64,000 bases of DNA from Clostridium zeae (GCF_017312485.1 NZ_BMBA01000002.1:368287-432286); one strand, 5' to 3'. Counted from the first letter of the stretch, positions 40,947 to 50,130 are shown. Program-made: numbers and translations. The notes: generated by a model from the sequence alone, not told the origin.

Positions 40947-42197
40947 CTACCTAACTATCAATTTAATACCACCTAATACTAACCCAATTAAAAATCCACA
41001 AACAGCTCCATTTATTCTTATCCATTGTAGATCATCGCCTACCTTGTCTTCAATCAAATCTATAAGAGTTTCAGTATCAAGTTTTTCTATATTTTCTTTA
41101 ACTAAAACACCTATCTTTTCATGATTTTTATTAATATATTGAGATATTTGAGAACGTATATATTGATCAATTTTATCCACAAGTTCATCATCTTTTGACA
41201 TATCACCAATTAACCTATCTAAGATTGGTAAAACTTTTTCCTCTATAACTATATCATCATTTATAAAATCTAATATTTGACCTTCTAGGCCTTGTAATAT
41301 CTTTAATGAAAAATCATTAATCTTATCATTGTTGCTAATATCCTTTTTATAATCATCTAACTTCTCTATAACACTATTATCTTCACTAATTTTTATAATA
41401 TTATCACGAATAGAATTCAATACCATTATTCTACTTGGACTATCTTTATATTTTAACTCCTTTAACATGAGAAGTATAAACTCTTGAACTTTATCACCAA
41501 TTTTATCCTGACCAATAATATCAGTAAATGTATTAAGTGTAAATTGAAGCATACCCTTTTTAGGGATTTTCTTCGCTGCATTTACAGAGGTAGTTGCAAT
41601 TTCTTTCTTCACATCTTCTCTCTTAATTACTTCTTCAACATTATCAATTAAAACATCTAAAAGCTTATCATCATAATTATTTTTTAAAGCTTGATTTATT
41701 AGCTGTTCTAACACATTTTTTGTATCTATAGAATCTATGTACTTACTTATTGTGGTATTAAAATATATTGTCATATCTGTTATAGATATAGAATTCTTGA
41801 TCCTATTCGCAATATCCACTATTGCTAATTTCACTTGATTTGAATATACGTACTCACTACACATCTGTAATATTTTCTTTGTAAAATTGATTTTGCTAAT
41901 TCTATGGATTACACTTTCTTTATTTAATAAATCATTTTCAACTATTGAAACTAGCGAAGTGGTTATTCTTTCTCTATTTCTTGGTAAAAGAGCTGTATGT
42001 GGTATTGGTATTCCCATGGGATGACGGAAAAGTGCTGATACTGCAAACCAATCTGCCAATCCTCCAACTAGTCCTGCCTCAAATCCATTTTGCAACAATA
42101 TCATTATGGAGTTATTACTTGAAAATAGTGTAATTATAAAACCTATAAGCATAATAACTAATGATGCTAAGGCTTTTTCACCTGTTCTTACCTTCAT
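40947..42197 (-). CDS. DUF445 family membrane protein
   Basis: A 416-residue protein with two N-terminal membrane segments and the DUF445 signature GFEAGLVGGLADWFAVSALF followed by HPMGIPIPHTALLPRNRERI. A long helical central region comes next, and a C-terminal membrane segment (WIRINGAVCGFLIGLVLGGI) closes the chain. Related to B. subtilis YheB; the function is unknown. The ATG at 42197 follows AAAGGAT; a GTG at 42236 has no ribosome site. MITE-like copy 2 lies just beyond its 3' end. Confidence 0.85.
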   Translation of the reverse strand: MKVRTGEKALASLVIMLIGFIITLFSSNNSIMILLQNGFEAGLVGGLADWFAVSALFRHPMGIPIPHTALLPRNRERITTSLVSIVENDLLNKESVIHRISKINFTKKILQMCSEYVYSNQVKLAIVDIANRIKNSISITDMTIYFNTTISKYIDSIDTKNVLEQLINQALKNNYDDKLLDVLIDNVEEVIKREDVKKEIATTSVNAAKKIPKKGMLQFTLNTFTDIIGQDKIGDKVQEFILLMLKELKYKDSPSRIMVLNSIRDNIIKISEDNSVIEKLDDYKKDISNNDKINDFSLKILQGLEGQILDFINDDIVIEEKVLPILDRLIGDMSKDDELVDKIDQYIRSQISQYINKNHEKIGVLVKENIEKLDTETLIDLIEDKVGDDLQWIRINGAVCGFLIGLVLGGIKLIVR

Positions 42198-42640
42198 TTT
42201 TATCCTTTCTAAAAAACCGCCAAACAATTTTTGCACATTTGCATTTCTGAAAATACGTTAAAAAATTTGCAAGGCGATAAATTTATTCTAATTTTATTTT
42301 TAACTGCTGATCAATTTATCATTCAATTGTTTATATTATACTACTACAATTCTTATTGCACAAAAAACTTATGAAGAGGCACTACTTTCAAAATAAACTT
42401 TAAATTTATAACTAAACCAATACTGACAGATAATAGAATTATCAACTTAGTCTTTTAGATTCTATATGATATATCTATTCATAAGAAAAAAACCAAAATG
42501 AATTTTTACTTTTCATTTTGGTTCCTCTTATATAATATTTAAACTTCTATTAATTTTGTATAATTTAATATAGATAACTTTAAAAATATAAATTCCATAA
42601 CAAAATTATCAGTCTATAAACCGATTCCCTTAGTATTCCC
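42198..42640. other. Intergenic region with one terminator
   Basis: About 440 bp between two leftward genes. Apart from the terminator at 42484-42523, only AT-rich sequence is seen; the DUF445 promoter should lie here. Confidence 0.45.
42484..42523 (-). terminator. Terminator of the pyruvate kinase-like gene
   Basis: A perfect 12-bp stem AACCAAAATGAA / TTCATTTTGGTT followed on the minus strand by six or more T. Confidence 0.88.
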
Positions 42641-43678
42641 TTAACTTTTTTTGAATATTTTTGTATAAAAATCTACTGCTTTTTTTAAGACTATAACTGC
42701 ATTCACAGGATTTCTCCCTACCGAGGTTTCACCAGTAAGCATGAACCCACTTACTCCTCCACCTATGCAGTAGAATATATCATTCATTTCATTCACTGTT
42801 GGTTTATAATTTTCTTTTAATGAATCTAATACATGAGTTGCAATTATAACATCCTTATTACTGTTCTTCATAGCTCTTATAAAATTATGTTGATATAATG
42901 CCATCTTATATATATTGGTTTCTGGAAGCAAATCACCTCTCCCAAGCACCACTCCATCTACCTTTTCTGAGATAGACTTTATATTGTTTATAGCTTTTTC
43001 AGTTTCTATCTTTGCCCATAACTTAGGCTCATAACTCTTTTCTATATTCACCTTATCTATAGCATTTTTGAACTTTGCTATATCCTCATGGTCATAAACG
43101 TAGGAATAAAGTATAGTATCAACTTTATTCTCTATGCAAAATTCAATATCTTTAAAATCCTTGTCGCTAATATCCCTTGTTTGTCTATTTAGCTCCGGAA
43201 GATTACATCCCTTTTCCGCTCTAACTACACCACCACAAACAGCTCTGCACTGTAGCATTGAATCTTTTCTACCAGTCACAGCATACTCCATACTTCCATC
43301 TTTCATATATATAGTTTTCAATGGAGATTCTAATAGATCTTGTTCTTTTATAGTTAGAGGAATCAACACTTCTTTTCGTCCTGTCCAAACTTTAAGTATT
43401 TCTTCGTAACTATCTTCTGAACAAAAATATACTATTTCACCTTTTGCAGTTTTTCTTACTTCTCTAAAACATCTTCCTACTCTTATTTTATGTCCTTGTA
43501 TATCCCCAATAATAGTTATTGTTTTAAAATTGCTTTTTATGTATCTGATGGTATCTTTAACAATTTCGTAATCACAATGCGAAAAATTGATCCTTATTCC
43601 ATTTGCCCCTTCCTCAATCAATCTTTTTATCTCTTGCTGAGTTTTGGCTTTAGGTCCCACTGTTGCAATAGTAAGCAT
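42641..43678 (-). CDS. Divergent pyruvate kinase-like protein lacking the C-terminal domain
   Basis: A 345-residue protein covering the pyruvate kinase barrel: TIATVGPKAKT, GIRINFSHCDY, IIGDIQGHKIRVG (Pro of the usual QGPKIR is His), a B-domain insert with VGRxx-like beta strands, LWAKIETEKAINN (catalytic-lysine region), DGVVLGRGDLLPE and GFMLTGETSVGRNPVNAV. The canonical enzyme has about 470 residues with a C-terminal allosteric domain, absent here. It could be a true minimal pyruvate kinase or a relative with another role. AAGGGG precedes the ATG. Monocistronic, with a strong terminator. Catalytic competence is uncertain. Confidence 0.8.
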   Translation of the reverse strand: MLTIATVGPKAKTQQEIKRLIEEGANGIRINFSHCDYEIVKDTIRYIKSNFKTITIIGDIQGHKIRVGRCFREVRKTAKGEIVYFCSEDSYEEILKVWTGRKEVLIPLTIKEQDLLESPLKTIYMKDGSMEYAVTGRKDSMLQCRAVCGGVVRAEKGCNLPELNRQTRDISDKDFKDIEFCIENKVDTILYSYVYDHEDIAKFKNAIDKVNIEKSYEPKLWAKIETEKAINNIKSISEKVDGVVLGRGDLLPETNIYKMALYQHNFIRAMKNSNKDVIIATHVLDSLKENYKPTVNEMNDIFYCIGGGVSGFMLTGETSVGRNPVNAVIVLKKAVDFYTKIFKKS

Positions 43679-43798
43679 ATTACCCCTTCTAGATTAAATT
43701 AATTCAATCTATAATATTAAAAAAAGTATATAATTATGTCTAATATTAAGTAACAATTTATTATTAATTAGCATATTATATCTAAGAGGGTGATGCCT

Positions 43799-44248
43799 AT
43801 GTTCAAGAAAGTAAAGAAGTTGAAAAAGATTTGGGAGACTCAATGTCTCGCGATGAGATTTTTAACAGTTATAGGGTTCATAGCTTTTATTCACACATGC
43901 ATCACAATATTTATAAATGGTGGATTTTCTTCGTCCTCAAACGAAACCATAAGATCAGTGATGTCATCTATATTCGGGTATATATTTGGCGATCAAATTA
44001 TACCAAATAATAATCTTAGAAATAAAAAGTTTCAAGTTTTAATTGCTGGATTTATGTCACTGTTATCTTTAGTTGTTATTATGCTGTCTTATTGGACAAG
44101 CATAGATCAAACCAGCTCTACCATCGGAGAAATAAGAAATATTCTATTTTCTACTGTAGGATTTTTAATTAGTAGAGTTAGGCTTGGAACTGCTTCAGAT
44201 GAGAATGCTAATAATAAAAATGGAAAAGACAAGTTTAAGTGCGATTAA
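43799..44248 (+). CDS. Hypothetical membrane protein
   Basis: A 149-residue protein with a basic start (FKKVKKLKKIWETQ), a first membrane segment (FLTVIGFIAFIHTCITIFI), a Ser-rich loop, a second segment (FQVLIAGFMSLLSLVVIML) and a possible third (ILFSTVGFLISRV), then a polar Asn/Lys-rich tail. AGAGGGTGAT precedes the ATG at 43799; two in-frame upstream starts at 43790 and 43793 overlap the ribosome site. Not assigned to a family. The middle segment with FGYIFGDQIIPN is reminiscent of phage-type holin or small-channel layouts, but that is weak. Confidence 0.55.
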   Translation: MFKKVKKLKKIWETQCLAMRFLTVIGFIAFIHTCITIFINGGFSSSSNETIRSVMSSIFGYIFGDQIIPNNNLRNKKFQVLIAGFMSLLSLVVIMLSYWTSIDQTSSTIGEIRNILFSTVGFLISRVRLGTASDENANNKNGKDKFKCD

Positions 44249-44330
44249 TCCATTAAATTAAAACTTTACTCATATATGATAATTTTAATTTAAAGACTTA
44301 ATAAGTTTTTTAACTTTTTGTATAAGCTTT

Positions 44331-44455
44331 AGCTCAGATTATTTTAGTTTAAATTTAAGTAGTAATTTATAGATGCCCTTACTAAGCAGTTAATAATTTT
44401 GACAATTATAAAATAGACTTAAACTAATCTAATAAGTAATCTGAGCTATTTTTTA
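44331..44455 (+). other. Long inverted repeat forming a 120-nt hairpin
   Basis: AGCTCAGATTA (44331-44341) pairs with TAATCTGAGCT (44438-44448) and inner AGTTTAA-type arms also pair. The plus strand ends in ATTTTTTAC. It probably terminates the membrane-protein gene but is much longer than a normal terminator. Confidence 0.45.
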
Positions 44456-44457
44456 CA

Positions 44458-44910
44458 TTATACTCTTTCACTAAATATGTTAATTAGCCAATCAGCTAGT
44501 TCTTTTTCGAATTCTTTAGCACCTATATCTATAGCACGTGATTTAATTCTAATAATTAATGAAGGTGCTTTTATCTTTTTACATAGATATAAACTTGATC
44601 CATCCTTTACATTAACTTCATCGAAACCAATACTCTTCATTTTATCTTTAAACTTTACTAAAAAATCTAATATTCGCTCATCTTTACTCACATATATATC
44701 CATTAAATCAACTTCAGACTTTTGGCTTTCAACATTTATATACAAATCTACTCTAGTTTGATTTGCTAATAAAGCCTTTCTAAATAGAACTTCTCCAAAT
44801 AATTTATTACTATCTTCCTGAAAATTTACAACTGAATGTCTATTTTTTATCAGACTTTCATTCACATATGAAGAAACAACTTTGTTTTCTATATCAAGCC
44901 CATACTTCAA
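44458..44910 (-). CDS. Hypothetical soluble protein
   Basis: A 150-residue protein, not recognised. Features: an N-terminal helical half (KYGLDIENKVVSSYVNESLI), a central segment with VDLYINVESQKSEVDLMDIYVSKDERIL, and a C-terminal IKAPSLIIRIKSRAIDIGAK block. The last block distantly resembles the end of amidase_3 domains, but too weakly to assign. The start is TTG at 44910 with AAGGAGG 8 bases upstream; a GTG at 44934 would lie before the ribosome site. Probably cytoplasmic. Confidence 0.6.
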   Translation of the reverse strand: MKYGLDIENKVVSSYVNESLIKNRHSVVNFQEDSNKLFGEVLFRKALLANQTRVDLYINVESQKSEVDLMDIYVSKDERILDFLVKFKDKMKSIGFDEVNVKDGSSLYLCKKIKAPSLIIRIKSRAIDIGAKEFEKELADWLINIFSERV

Positions 44911-45055
44911 TATGCTTTCCTCCTTATTTAGCACTATGTAAGAGACTCTATTAAAAATTTGTATCTATATATATTATTCAAATTTCAATAAAATGTTCTA
45001 TCAGCGTATCTAGTTACATATTATTTTAAAGTAATAATATGTTTATGGAGGTCTC

Positions 45056-45520
45056 ATGAAAAAACTTCTTTCCTTAACTCTTATTTTAATTATTTCATTA
45101 ACCTTTATAGGATGTTCTGATTCTCAGTACATAAACTTAAAAAAGAAACCATCTAATCATTACTATACAGAAGAGTTGTACAAGCTTATAAATAATAATA
45201 AGTTTGAAATCTCTGCCTTCGACACAGATGTTTATAAGGAATTACCTGCAAAAGAGGAAGATGATAAAGTTCTAATTGATTTCATCAAATCCTTAAAGAA
45301 TGATAATTTTATAAAGAAACCTGCTAATCTTCCTGAAAAGCCAAAATACAAGCTTTTTGTAAAGATATCTGCTGATAAGTATGTTATTAATGTATATGAT
45401 GAAAATGTAGTTTCTGTTTTTCCTTGGGATGGTGTTTTTGAGGAAGATTATCTTAGTATGGACAACATTCCATTAGCGTATAGATTAGATTCCTTCTGCA
45501 AATATGTTTTTAACAAGTAA
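45056..45520 (+). CDS. Putative lipoprotein
   Basis: A 154-residue lipoprotein with a signal peptide and lipobox LTFIGCSD (lipidated Cys about residue 20). The mature part is small and charged (YTEELYKLINNNKFEISAFD ... KLFVKISADKYVINVYDENV), with no recognised domain. GGAGGTCTC precedes the ATG. It is anchored outside the membrane. A terminator lies between it and the convergent folate operon. Confidence 0.75.
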   Translation: MKKLLSLTLILIISLTFIGCSDSQYINLKKKPSNHYYTEELYKLINNNKFEISAFDTDVYKELPAKEEDDKVLIDFIKSLKNDNFIKKPANLPEKPKYKLFVKISADKYVINVYDENVVSVFPWDGVFEEDYLSMDNIPLAYRLDSFCKYVFNK

Positions 45521-45544
45521 CGTAATATTAGTTTAAAATAAAAA

Positions 45545-45578
45545 AGTGTATCCAAAACAATTAACTTTTGGATACACT
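45545..45578. terminator. Bidirectional terminator between lipoprotein gene and folate operon
   Basis: A perfect 13-bp stem AGTGTATCCAAAA / TTTTGGATACACT. The minus strand has a T6 tail, which fits the end of the folate operon. Confidence 0.85.
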
Positions 45579-45639
45579 ATCATTGATTAGTAAATCTATA
45601 TATTTATTTAATAACTTTAACTATAAGAATAAAACTTTC

Positions 45640-46464
45640 TTATTTCAAATTGCTAAGCAATTGTTCTTTTATCTCATATATTCTTTTTCTAAGTATCGGA
45701 TGAAATTCATAAGGAGCAATCTCCGCTAGTGGTTCTATTACAAATAACCTTTCATGCATTCTTGGATGGGGAATTACTATATGTTCATCTGATGAAATCA
45801 CATCATCATAAATTAAGACATCTAAATCAATGGTCCTAGGTCCCCATTTTATAATTCTTTCCCTCTTTAATTCACTTTCTACTTGTAGTAAATAATCAAT
45901 TAATTCTCTTGGTGATAGTATAGTTGATATCTCAGCAGCACCATTTAAGAATTTTTCTTGATTTTCATATCCCCAAGGTTCAGTTGTAATAAAATTAGAC
46001 ACCTTATTTACTTTAGTATGTCCTGATTTACTTATAATTTCTATGGCAGTCAATAAATTGGTGTTTTTATCTCCCTTATTAGAACCTAATGCTATAAATG
46101 CTTTGTTCCATTTTCTATATATTTCAATAGCAGCATAGTCTAGGTGTTTGCCTATAGGTGCCCATGGTTTCTTCAATGTAACCTTAACAGCTTCTAATAT
46201 TGTATATTCTTTCAAAATAAATTCTGCTGTTTTTTCTGCAGCTGTTTCTATTAAATCATAGCTTTCCTTTTGAAATTCTTTTTCAAGTTTATGACACAGT
46301 TCTCCATAGTGTACTGATTTAGTTAAGTCTCCTGTAATTGCGGCTTCTCTTGAATTGAAGAAAAGTTCTAGTGATATTACAAATTTCTGACCTAAGGATT
46401 TTTCCTCACCAAATACACCATGATTCGCAAACAACTCCAGATTTTCTATATAAAGCTTATCCAA
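45640..46464 (-). CDS. folK: Bifunctional dihydroneopterin aldolase / HPPK (FolB-FolK)
   Basis: A 274-residue fusion. Residues 1-118 are FolB (MDKLYIENLELFANHGVFGEE, catalytic-region Glu/Lys pattern with KPWAPIGKHLDYAAI). Residues about 120-274 are FolK (KAFIALGSNKGDKNTNL, EPWGYENQEKFLNGAAEIST, KWGPRTIDLDVLIYDD and IPHPRMHERLFVIEPLAE). FolB releases 6-hydroxymethyl-dihydropterin and FolK pyrophosphorylates it from ATP. It is the last gene of the folE-HD-folP-folBK operon, 20 bp after folP. All motifs intact. Confidence 0.93.
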   Translation of the reverse strand: MDKLYIENLELFANHGVFGEEKSLGQKFVISLELFFNSREAAITGDLTKSVHYGELCHKLEKEFQKESYDLIETAAEKTAEFILKEYTILEAVKVTLKKPWAPIGKHLDYAAIEIYRKWNKAFIALGSNKGDKNTNLLTAIEIISKSGHTKVNKVSNFITTEPWGYENQEKFLNGAAEISTILSPRELIDYLLQVESELKRERIIKWGPRTIDLDVLIYDDVISSDEHIVIPHPRMHERLFVIEPLAEIAPYEFHPILRKRIYEIKEQLLSNLK

Positions 46465-46483
46465 TCTATTTCTCCTCCTAAGT

Positions 46484-47293
46484 TTATCTATTTCTCACAA
46501 TTGCATCAGTCATGATTGCTGCTCTTCTATTTTCTTTTACATCATGAACTCTTACAAAGTCATATCCCTTCATTACACATATTACAGTTGTAGCCACAGT
46601 GCCTTCAACCCTTTCATCCACTGGTAAGTTTAAAGTGTTACCTATAATGGATTTTCTAGAAGTACCTAAAAGCAATGGATATCCTAAAGAATTAAATTTT
46701 TCTAAGTTATTCATTACATATAAATTCTGCTCATAGCTTTTAGCAAAACCTATGCCTGGATCAAGTATTATATTTTCTTTTTTTACACCAGCAGATAGGG
46801 CTATAGCTATAGATTCTTTAAAATCCACTATCATATCCTCTATTATATCACCGTAGTCAGTATTATCTCTGTTATGCATAAGGCAGCAAGGCACATCATA
46901 TTTTGCGGCTACTTCTGCAATATATTTATCCTTTTTAAAACCCCAAACATCATTTATTAAATTTGCACCAGCCTTTATAGCTTCTTCAGCAACCTTTCCT
47001 TTATACGTATCTATGGATATAGGTATTTCAAACTTTTCTCTAATAGTTTTAATAATCGGAATAACTCTCTGTAATTCTTCCTTTTCATCAACAGCTTTGT
47101 GATTAGGCCTTGTTGACTCTCCACCTATATCAATGATATCTACTCCTTCAGCTATCATTGCTTCAGCATGCTCTATTGCATTTTGGGAACAGTTGAACTT
47201 TCCTCCATCTGAAAATGAATCTGGTGTCAAATTAAGAATTCCCATTATATAAGTTCTGTCACCAATAATAAATTCTTTATTCCCTATGTACAT
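46484..47293 (-). CDS. folP: Dihydropteroate synthase (FolP)
   Basis: A 269-residue TIM-barrel enzyme with MGILNLTPDSFSDGG, DIGGESTRPNHKAV, IDTYKGKVAEEAI, LINDVWGF, ILDPGIGFAK, LLGTSRKS and C-terminal VRVHDV. It condenses the pterin pyrophosphate made by FolK with p-aminobenzoate and is the sulfonamide target. TTGAGGTGAG precedes the ATG. It lies between the HD-domain gene and folBK, in one leftward operon. Complete and canonical in length. Confidence 0.95.
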   Translation of the reverse strand: MYIGNKEFIIGDRTYIMGILNLTPDSFSDGGKFNCSQNAIEHAEAMIAEGVDIIDIGGESTRPNHKAVDEKEELQRVIPIIKTIREKFEIPISIDTYKGKVAEEAIKAGANLINDVWGFKKDKYIAEVAAKYDVPCCLMHNRDNTDYGDIIEDMIVDFKESIAIALSAGVKKENIILDPGIGFAKSYEQNLYVMNNLEKFNSLGYPLLLGTSRKSIIGNTLNLPVDERVEGTVATTVICVMKGYDFVRVHDVKENRRAAIMTDAIVRNR

Positions 47294-47314
47294 TATCTCA
47301 CCTCAAATTAAAAA

Positions 47315-47788
47315 CTAATATGTTATATTATAATTCCTTTTTCCTTCTTCCCAATTGCAAGTAAGTGTTGCTTTACATTCATAGCAGTCTCTTGATAATT
47401 TATCACTTTTATAAAATATATAATCAAAACCATTTTCTTTATGATTTCTATGATTTAATATGGCATTAAGCACCATATAACTTTCTTCATCATTAAAATT
47501 TGCTTCTTTTAATAAAACTTTAGCAATACCATAAGATGCTTCATTATGAGGTGTCCCATCCTCATATTGCTTAAATCTCCCTATATCATGTAATATAGCT
47601 GTAGCATATACTACTTCCTTGGAGATTTGTATCTTCTCTTCTAACACCATGATATAAGCTATCCTTGCAACATCTAAGAAATGTTTTAAATCATGTCTAC
47701 AATATATTCTATCAACCTCACAAGCTTCAATCTGCGACAGGTAGGATTTATACTTTGGACTGTTTAATATATAATTAACTCTCTCCAT
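47315..47788 (-). CDS. HD-domain phosphohydrolase in the folate operon
   Basis: A 157-residue HD-superfamily protein: CRHDLKHFLDVARIAYIMVL (first His-Asp), ATAILHDIGRF (the HD pair) and PHNEASYGIA, LNAILNHRNHKE. These supply metal ligands typical of HD hydrolases acting on phosphate esters or anhydrides. The C-terminus has CYECKATLTCNW, a possible extra metal site. It is the second gene of the operon, between folE and folP. A step between FolE and FolB (removal of phosphates from dihydroneopterin triphosphate) has no known enzyme gene here, so this is a candidate, by inference only. TATGGTGAT precedes the ATG. Confidence 0.8.
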   Translation of the reverse strand: MERVNYILNSPKYKSYLSQIEACEVDRIYCRHDLKHFLDVARIAYIMVLEEKIQISKEVVYATAILHDIGRFKQYEDGTPHNEASYGIAKVLLKEANFNDEESYMVLNAILNHRNHKENGFDYIFYKSDKLSRDCYECKATLTCNWEEGKRNYNITY

Positions 47789-47835
47789 CTTATCACCATA
47801 TTTTCTTAATAATATACAATTGCCTCTAAGTGAAC

Positions 47836-48390
47836 CTACAATTTTATAAGGCTGATCACTTCATTTTTAAGATTATTATTAACGAACTCACCTCTACAGG
47901 TTGTAGTAACGGTAATACTACCTTGTTTTTTTATTCCCCTCATAGCCATACACATATGTTCAGCCTCTATAATAACCATTACTCCTTTAGCATTTAAGTA
48001 TTTCATAATAGCATCTGCAATTTCTTCTGTAAGTCTTTCCTGTAATTGAGGCTTCTTAGAGTATAATTCAACCGTTCTAGCCAACTTTGATAATCCAGTA
48101 ACTTTACCATTTGGTATATATGCTATATGCACCTTCCCGTAAAAAGGTAAAAAATGATGTTCACACATAGAGTAAAAGCTTATATTTTTTTCTAGTACTA
48201 AATCATCTCTTTCTATAGTAAATTGCTTAGAAAGATATTTTTCTGCGTTTTCTCCAATACCTGAAAATATTTCCTCATACATTCTAGCAATCCTATCAGG
48301 AGTTTCTATTAAACCTTCTCTATTTACATCTTCACCTATAGCTTCAATTATTAGTTTTGCTGCTTGCTTTATTTTATCACGATCTATCAT
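47836..48390 (-). CDS. folE: GTP cyclohydrolase I (FolE)
   Basis: A 184-residue enzyme with [16 protein letters not shown], the zinc and catalytic block [40 protein letters not shown] and [21 protein letters not shown]. It converts GTP to dihydroneopterin triphosphate, the first step of folate synthesis. AGGAGGCAATAC precedes the ATG. It is first in the folE-HD-folP-folBK operon; no known riboswitch is visible in the 250 bp upstream. Confidence 0.95.
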   Translation of the reverse strand: MIDRDKIKQAAKLIIEAIGEDVNREGLIETPDRIARMYEEIFSGIGENAEKYLSKQFTIERDDLVLEKNISFYSMCEHHFLPFYGKVHIAYIPNGKVTGLSKLARTVELYSKKPQLQERLTEEIADAIMKYLNAKGVMVIIEAEHMCMAMRGIKKQGSITVTTTCRGEFVNNNLKNEVISLIKL

Positions 48391-48649
48391 GTATTGCCTC
48401 CTGTATTCTACAACTAGGTATTATATTTTATAAATCTGTATGCTTATAATTATATACCTATAGATGAACCACTTCATAATTAAATTTTATTAGATTTTAA
48501 TTTATACCTTTTAAATAATCACTACATCTGATTATTATGGCACTTAAACAAATTAAAAGTTAAGCTAGGAACTCTATAGTAATGTATGTTAAAATCATTA
48601 TATCAAAAAACACCGAAAAATATATAGTCTTGAAAGGAATGATACTTTT

Positions 48650-49489
48650 TTGAATATAAAAGCAGAATTTCATTGTCATACAACTTCTTCCGACGGCAAA
48701 ATGTCTCCAACTGAAGTAGTAATGAGAGCAAAATCAAAAGGAATTGAATATTTGGCTATTACTGACCATGATAATACCGAAGGAATCGATGAAGCTATAG
48801 AGGCAGCTAAATTTCATGGAATTAAGCTGATTCCTGGTATTGAACTATCATGTAATAACAAAGAAAGTGTTCATGTATTAGGTTATTTTAGAGATGATTC
48901 TTACAAAGATGAAAGCTTACAAAAATTTTTAAGGGATCTTAAAACTTCCAGAGTGGCTAGAGCTAAAAGTATAGTAGATAAATTAAAACTCCATTTTAAT
49001 ATAGAACTTGATTATGAAAAGGTATTAGAAAAAGGAGAAGGTATAGTAGCACGTCCTCATATCGCACAAAGTATAATTGAAGCTGGATATAATTATAGTT
49101 GGGATTATATATTTGATAACATTATAGGAAATAATTCTCCTGCATATGTACCAAATAAAATCATTACTGTAGAAGAGGGGATTGCATTATTAAAAAAATA
49201 TAATGCAGTAGTGATACTTGCACACCCTATACTTCTTAAGAAAAATTCTCCAGAAGACTTATTAAAATTTGGATTTGACGGTTTGGAAGCAGTATATTTT
49301 ATGAACTTTAAAAAAGACCAAGATTATTTGGTAAGTCTATGTAGAAACAACAACCTAGTTTTCACTTGCGGTTCTGATTTTCACGGAATAACTGAAGGGG
49401 ATACTAAGCATGGTGATATAGGCGATATGTCTATAGATGAAGAAGATTTTAATAAGTTTATGGATCTGTATAAAAACTTATCAAACTAA
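48650..49489 (+). CDS. PHP-domain phosphoesterase (TrpH/Rnm-like)
   Basis: A 279-residue PHP protein with EFHCHTTSSDGKMSPTEVVM, LAITDHDNTEGIDEA, IPGIELSC, ARPHIAQ, VILAHPI and CGSDFHG, a complete metal-binding set. Relatives (YciV/Rnm, 3',5'-nucleoside bisphosphate phosphatase) hydrolyse short RNA ends or pAp. The start is TTG at 48650, with AAAGGAATGAT upstream; no ATG lies nearby in frame. Divergent from folE, convergent with the orphan holin gene. Confidence 0.88.
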   Translation: MNIKAEFHCHTTSSDGKMSPTEVVMRAKSKGIEYLAITDHDNTEGIDEAIEAAKFHGIKLIPGIELSCNNKESVHVLGYFRDDSYKDESLQKFLRDLKTSRVARAKSIVDKLKLHFNIELDYEKVLEKGEGIVARPHIAQSIIEAGYNYSWDYIFDNIIGNNSPAYVPNKIITVEEGIALLKKYNAVVILAHPILLKKNSPEDLLKFGFDGLEAVYFMNFKKDQDYLVSLCRNNNLVFTCGSDFHGITEGDTKHGDIGDMSIDEEDFNKFMDLYKNLSN

Positions 49490-49570
49490 ATGAAATATCT
49501 ACTTTACATTAGCCTGTAAATTTTATGTTTCCTTATTCAGCAAAAAATTATTTTTTATTTATAACTTAAG

Positions 49571-49605
49571 AAAGAGATTCTATTTCTAAGAATCTCTTTT
49601 TATTT
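49571..49605. terminator. Terminator between convergent genes
   Basis: AAAGAGATTCT / AGAATCTCTTT followed by TTTATTT, at the meeting point of the PHP and holin genes. Confidence 0.85.
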
Positions 49606-49619
49606 ACACCAATAACACT

Positions 49620-49901
49620 TTACTTAACTTCTTTGTTTTCTCTGGATATAGTTGCCTCAGTAACTTCGTCATATTTTTCTTCTATAGCTTTTTCAGCCTT
49701 CTCTTTATCATCAGTAAACCATTTTGCTACTGTAGTTGGATCGTTTAATATTCCCGCCATTACAAGTATTGTTAGAAGTGCATTTATAATATCCTTATAA
49801 TTCGAAGGAAGTATATCTAATCCAAAACCCTGCAAAACCATAGGAATTAATGCTGCTATTGAAACCCATAGTCCGTAATTTCTAAATCTCGACTTGTCCA
49901 T
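49620..49901 (-). CDS. phi-LC3-family holin-like protein
   Basis: A 93-residue protein matching the phi-LC3 holin pattern: DKSRFRNYGLWVSIAALIPM, then GFGLDILPSNYKDIINALLTILVMAGILNDPTTVAKWF, and a charged C-terminal tail. Two membrane segments are visible. GGGAGGATTG precedes the ATG at 49901; a longer frame from 49949 passes through it. No endolysin or other phage gene lies beside it, so it is an orphan outside the prophage remnant. It may have been domesticated, for example in protein release. Confidence 0.8.
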   Translation of the reverse strand: MDKSRFRNYGLWVSIAALIPMVLQGFGLDILPSNYKDIINALLTILVMAGILNDPTTVAKWFTDDKEKAEKAIEEKYDEVTEATISRENKEVK

Positions 49902-50070
49902 AATCAATCCTCCCTCATTAGTATATTTTATTATATTCTCAAAAAACATTTTTGTTCATAAATATACTATTTTAATGACATTATCCATACACTTTGTTTC
50001 TTAGGCTATAATACACTTTATACCATAATTATACTGTCATTTATTCAATTAATCTAATACTCAAAAAGCT

Positions 50071-50109
50071 AAAATAGAGGGTCAAGCCTAAGCTTAACCC
50101 TCTATTTTT
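50071..50109 (-). terminator. Terminator of the aminopeptidase gene
   Basis: A perfect 12-bp stem AAAATAGAGGGT / ACCCTCTATTTT downstream of the M18 stop. Confidence 0.8.
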
Positions 50110-50130
50110 ACGATAATCCCAATTTATCAA

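Noticed and set aside
42355-42480. Search for a small RNA or peptide downstream of the pyruvate kinase-like gene
   Set aside because: Only AT-rich sequence with frequent stops was found beyond the terminator.
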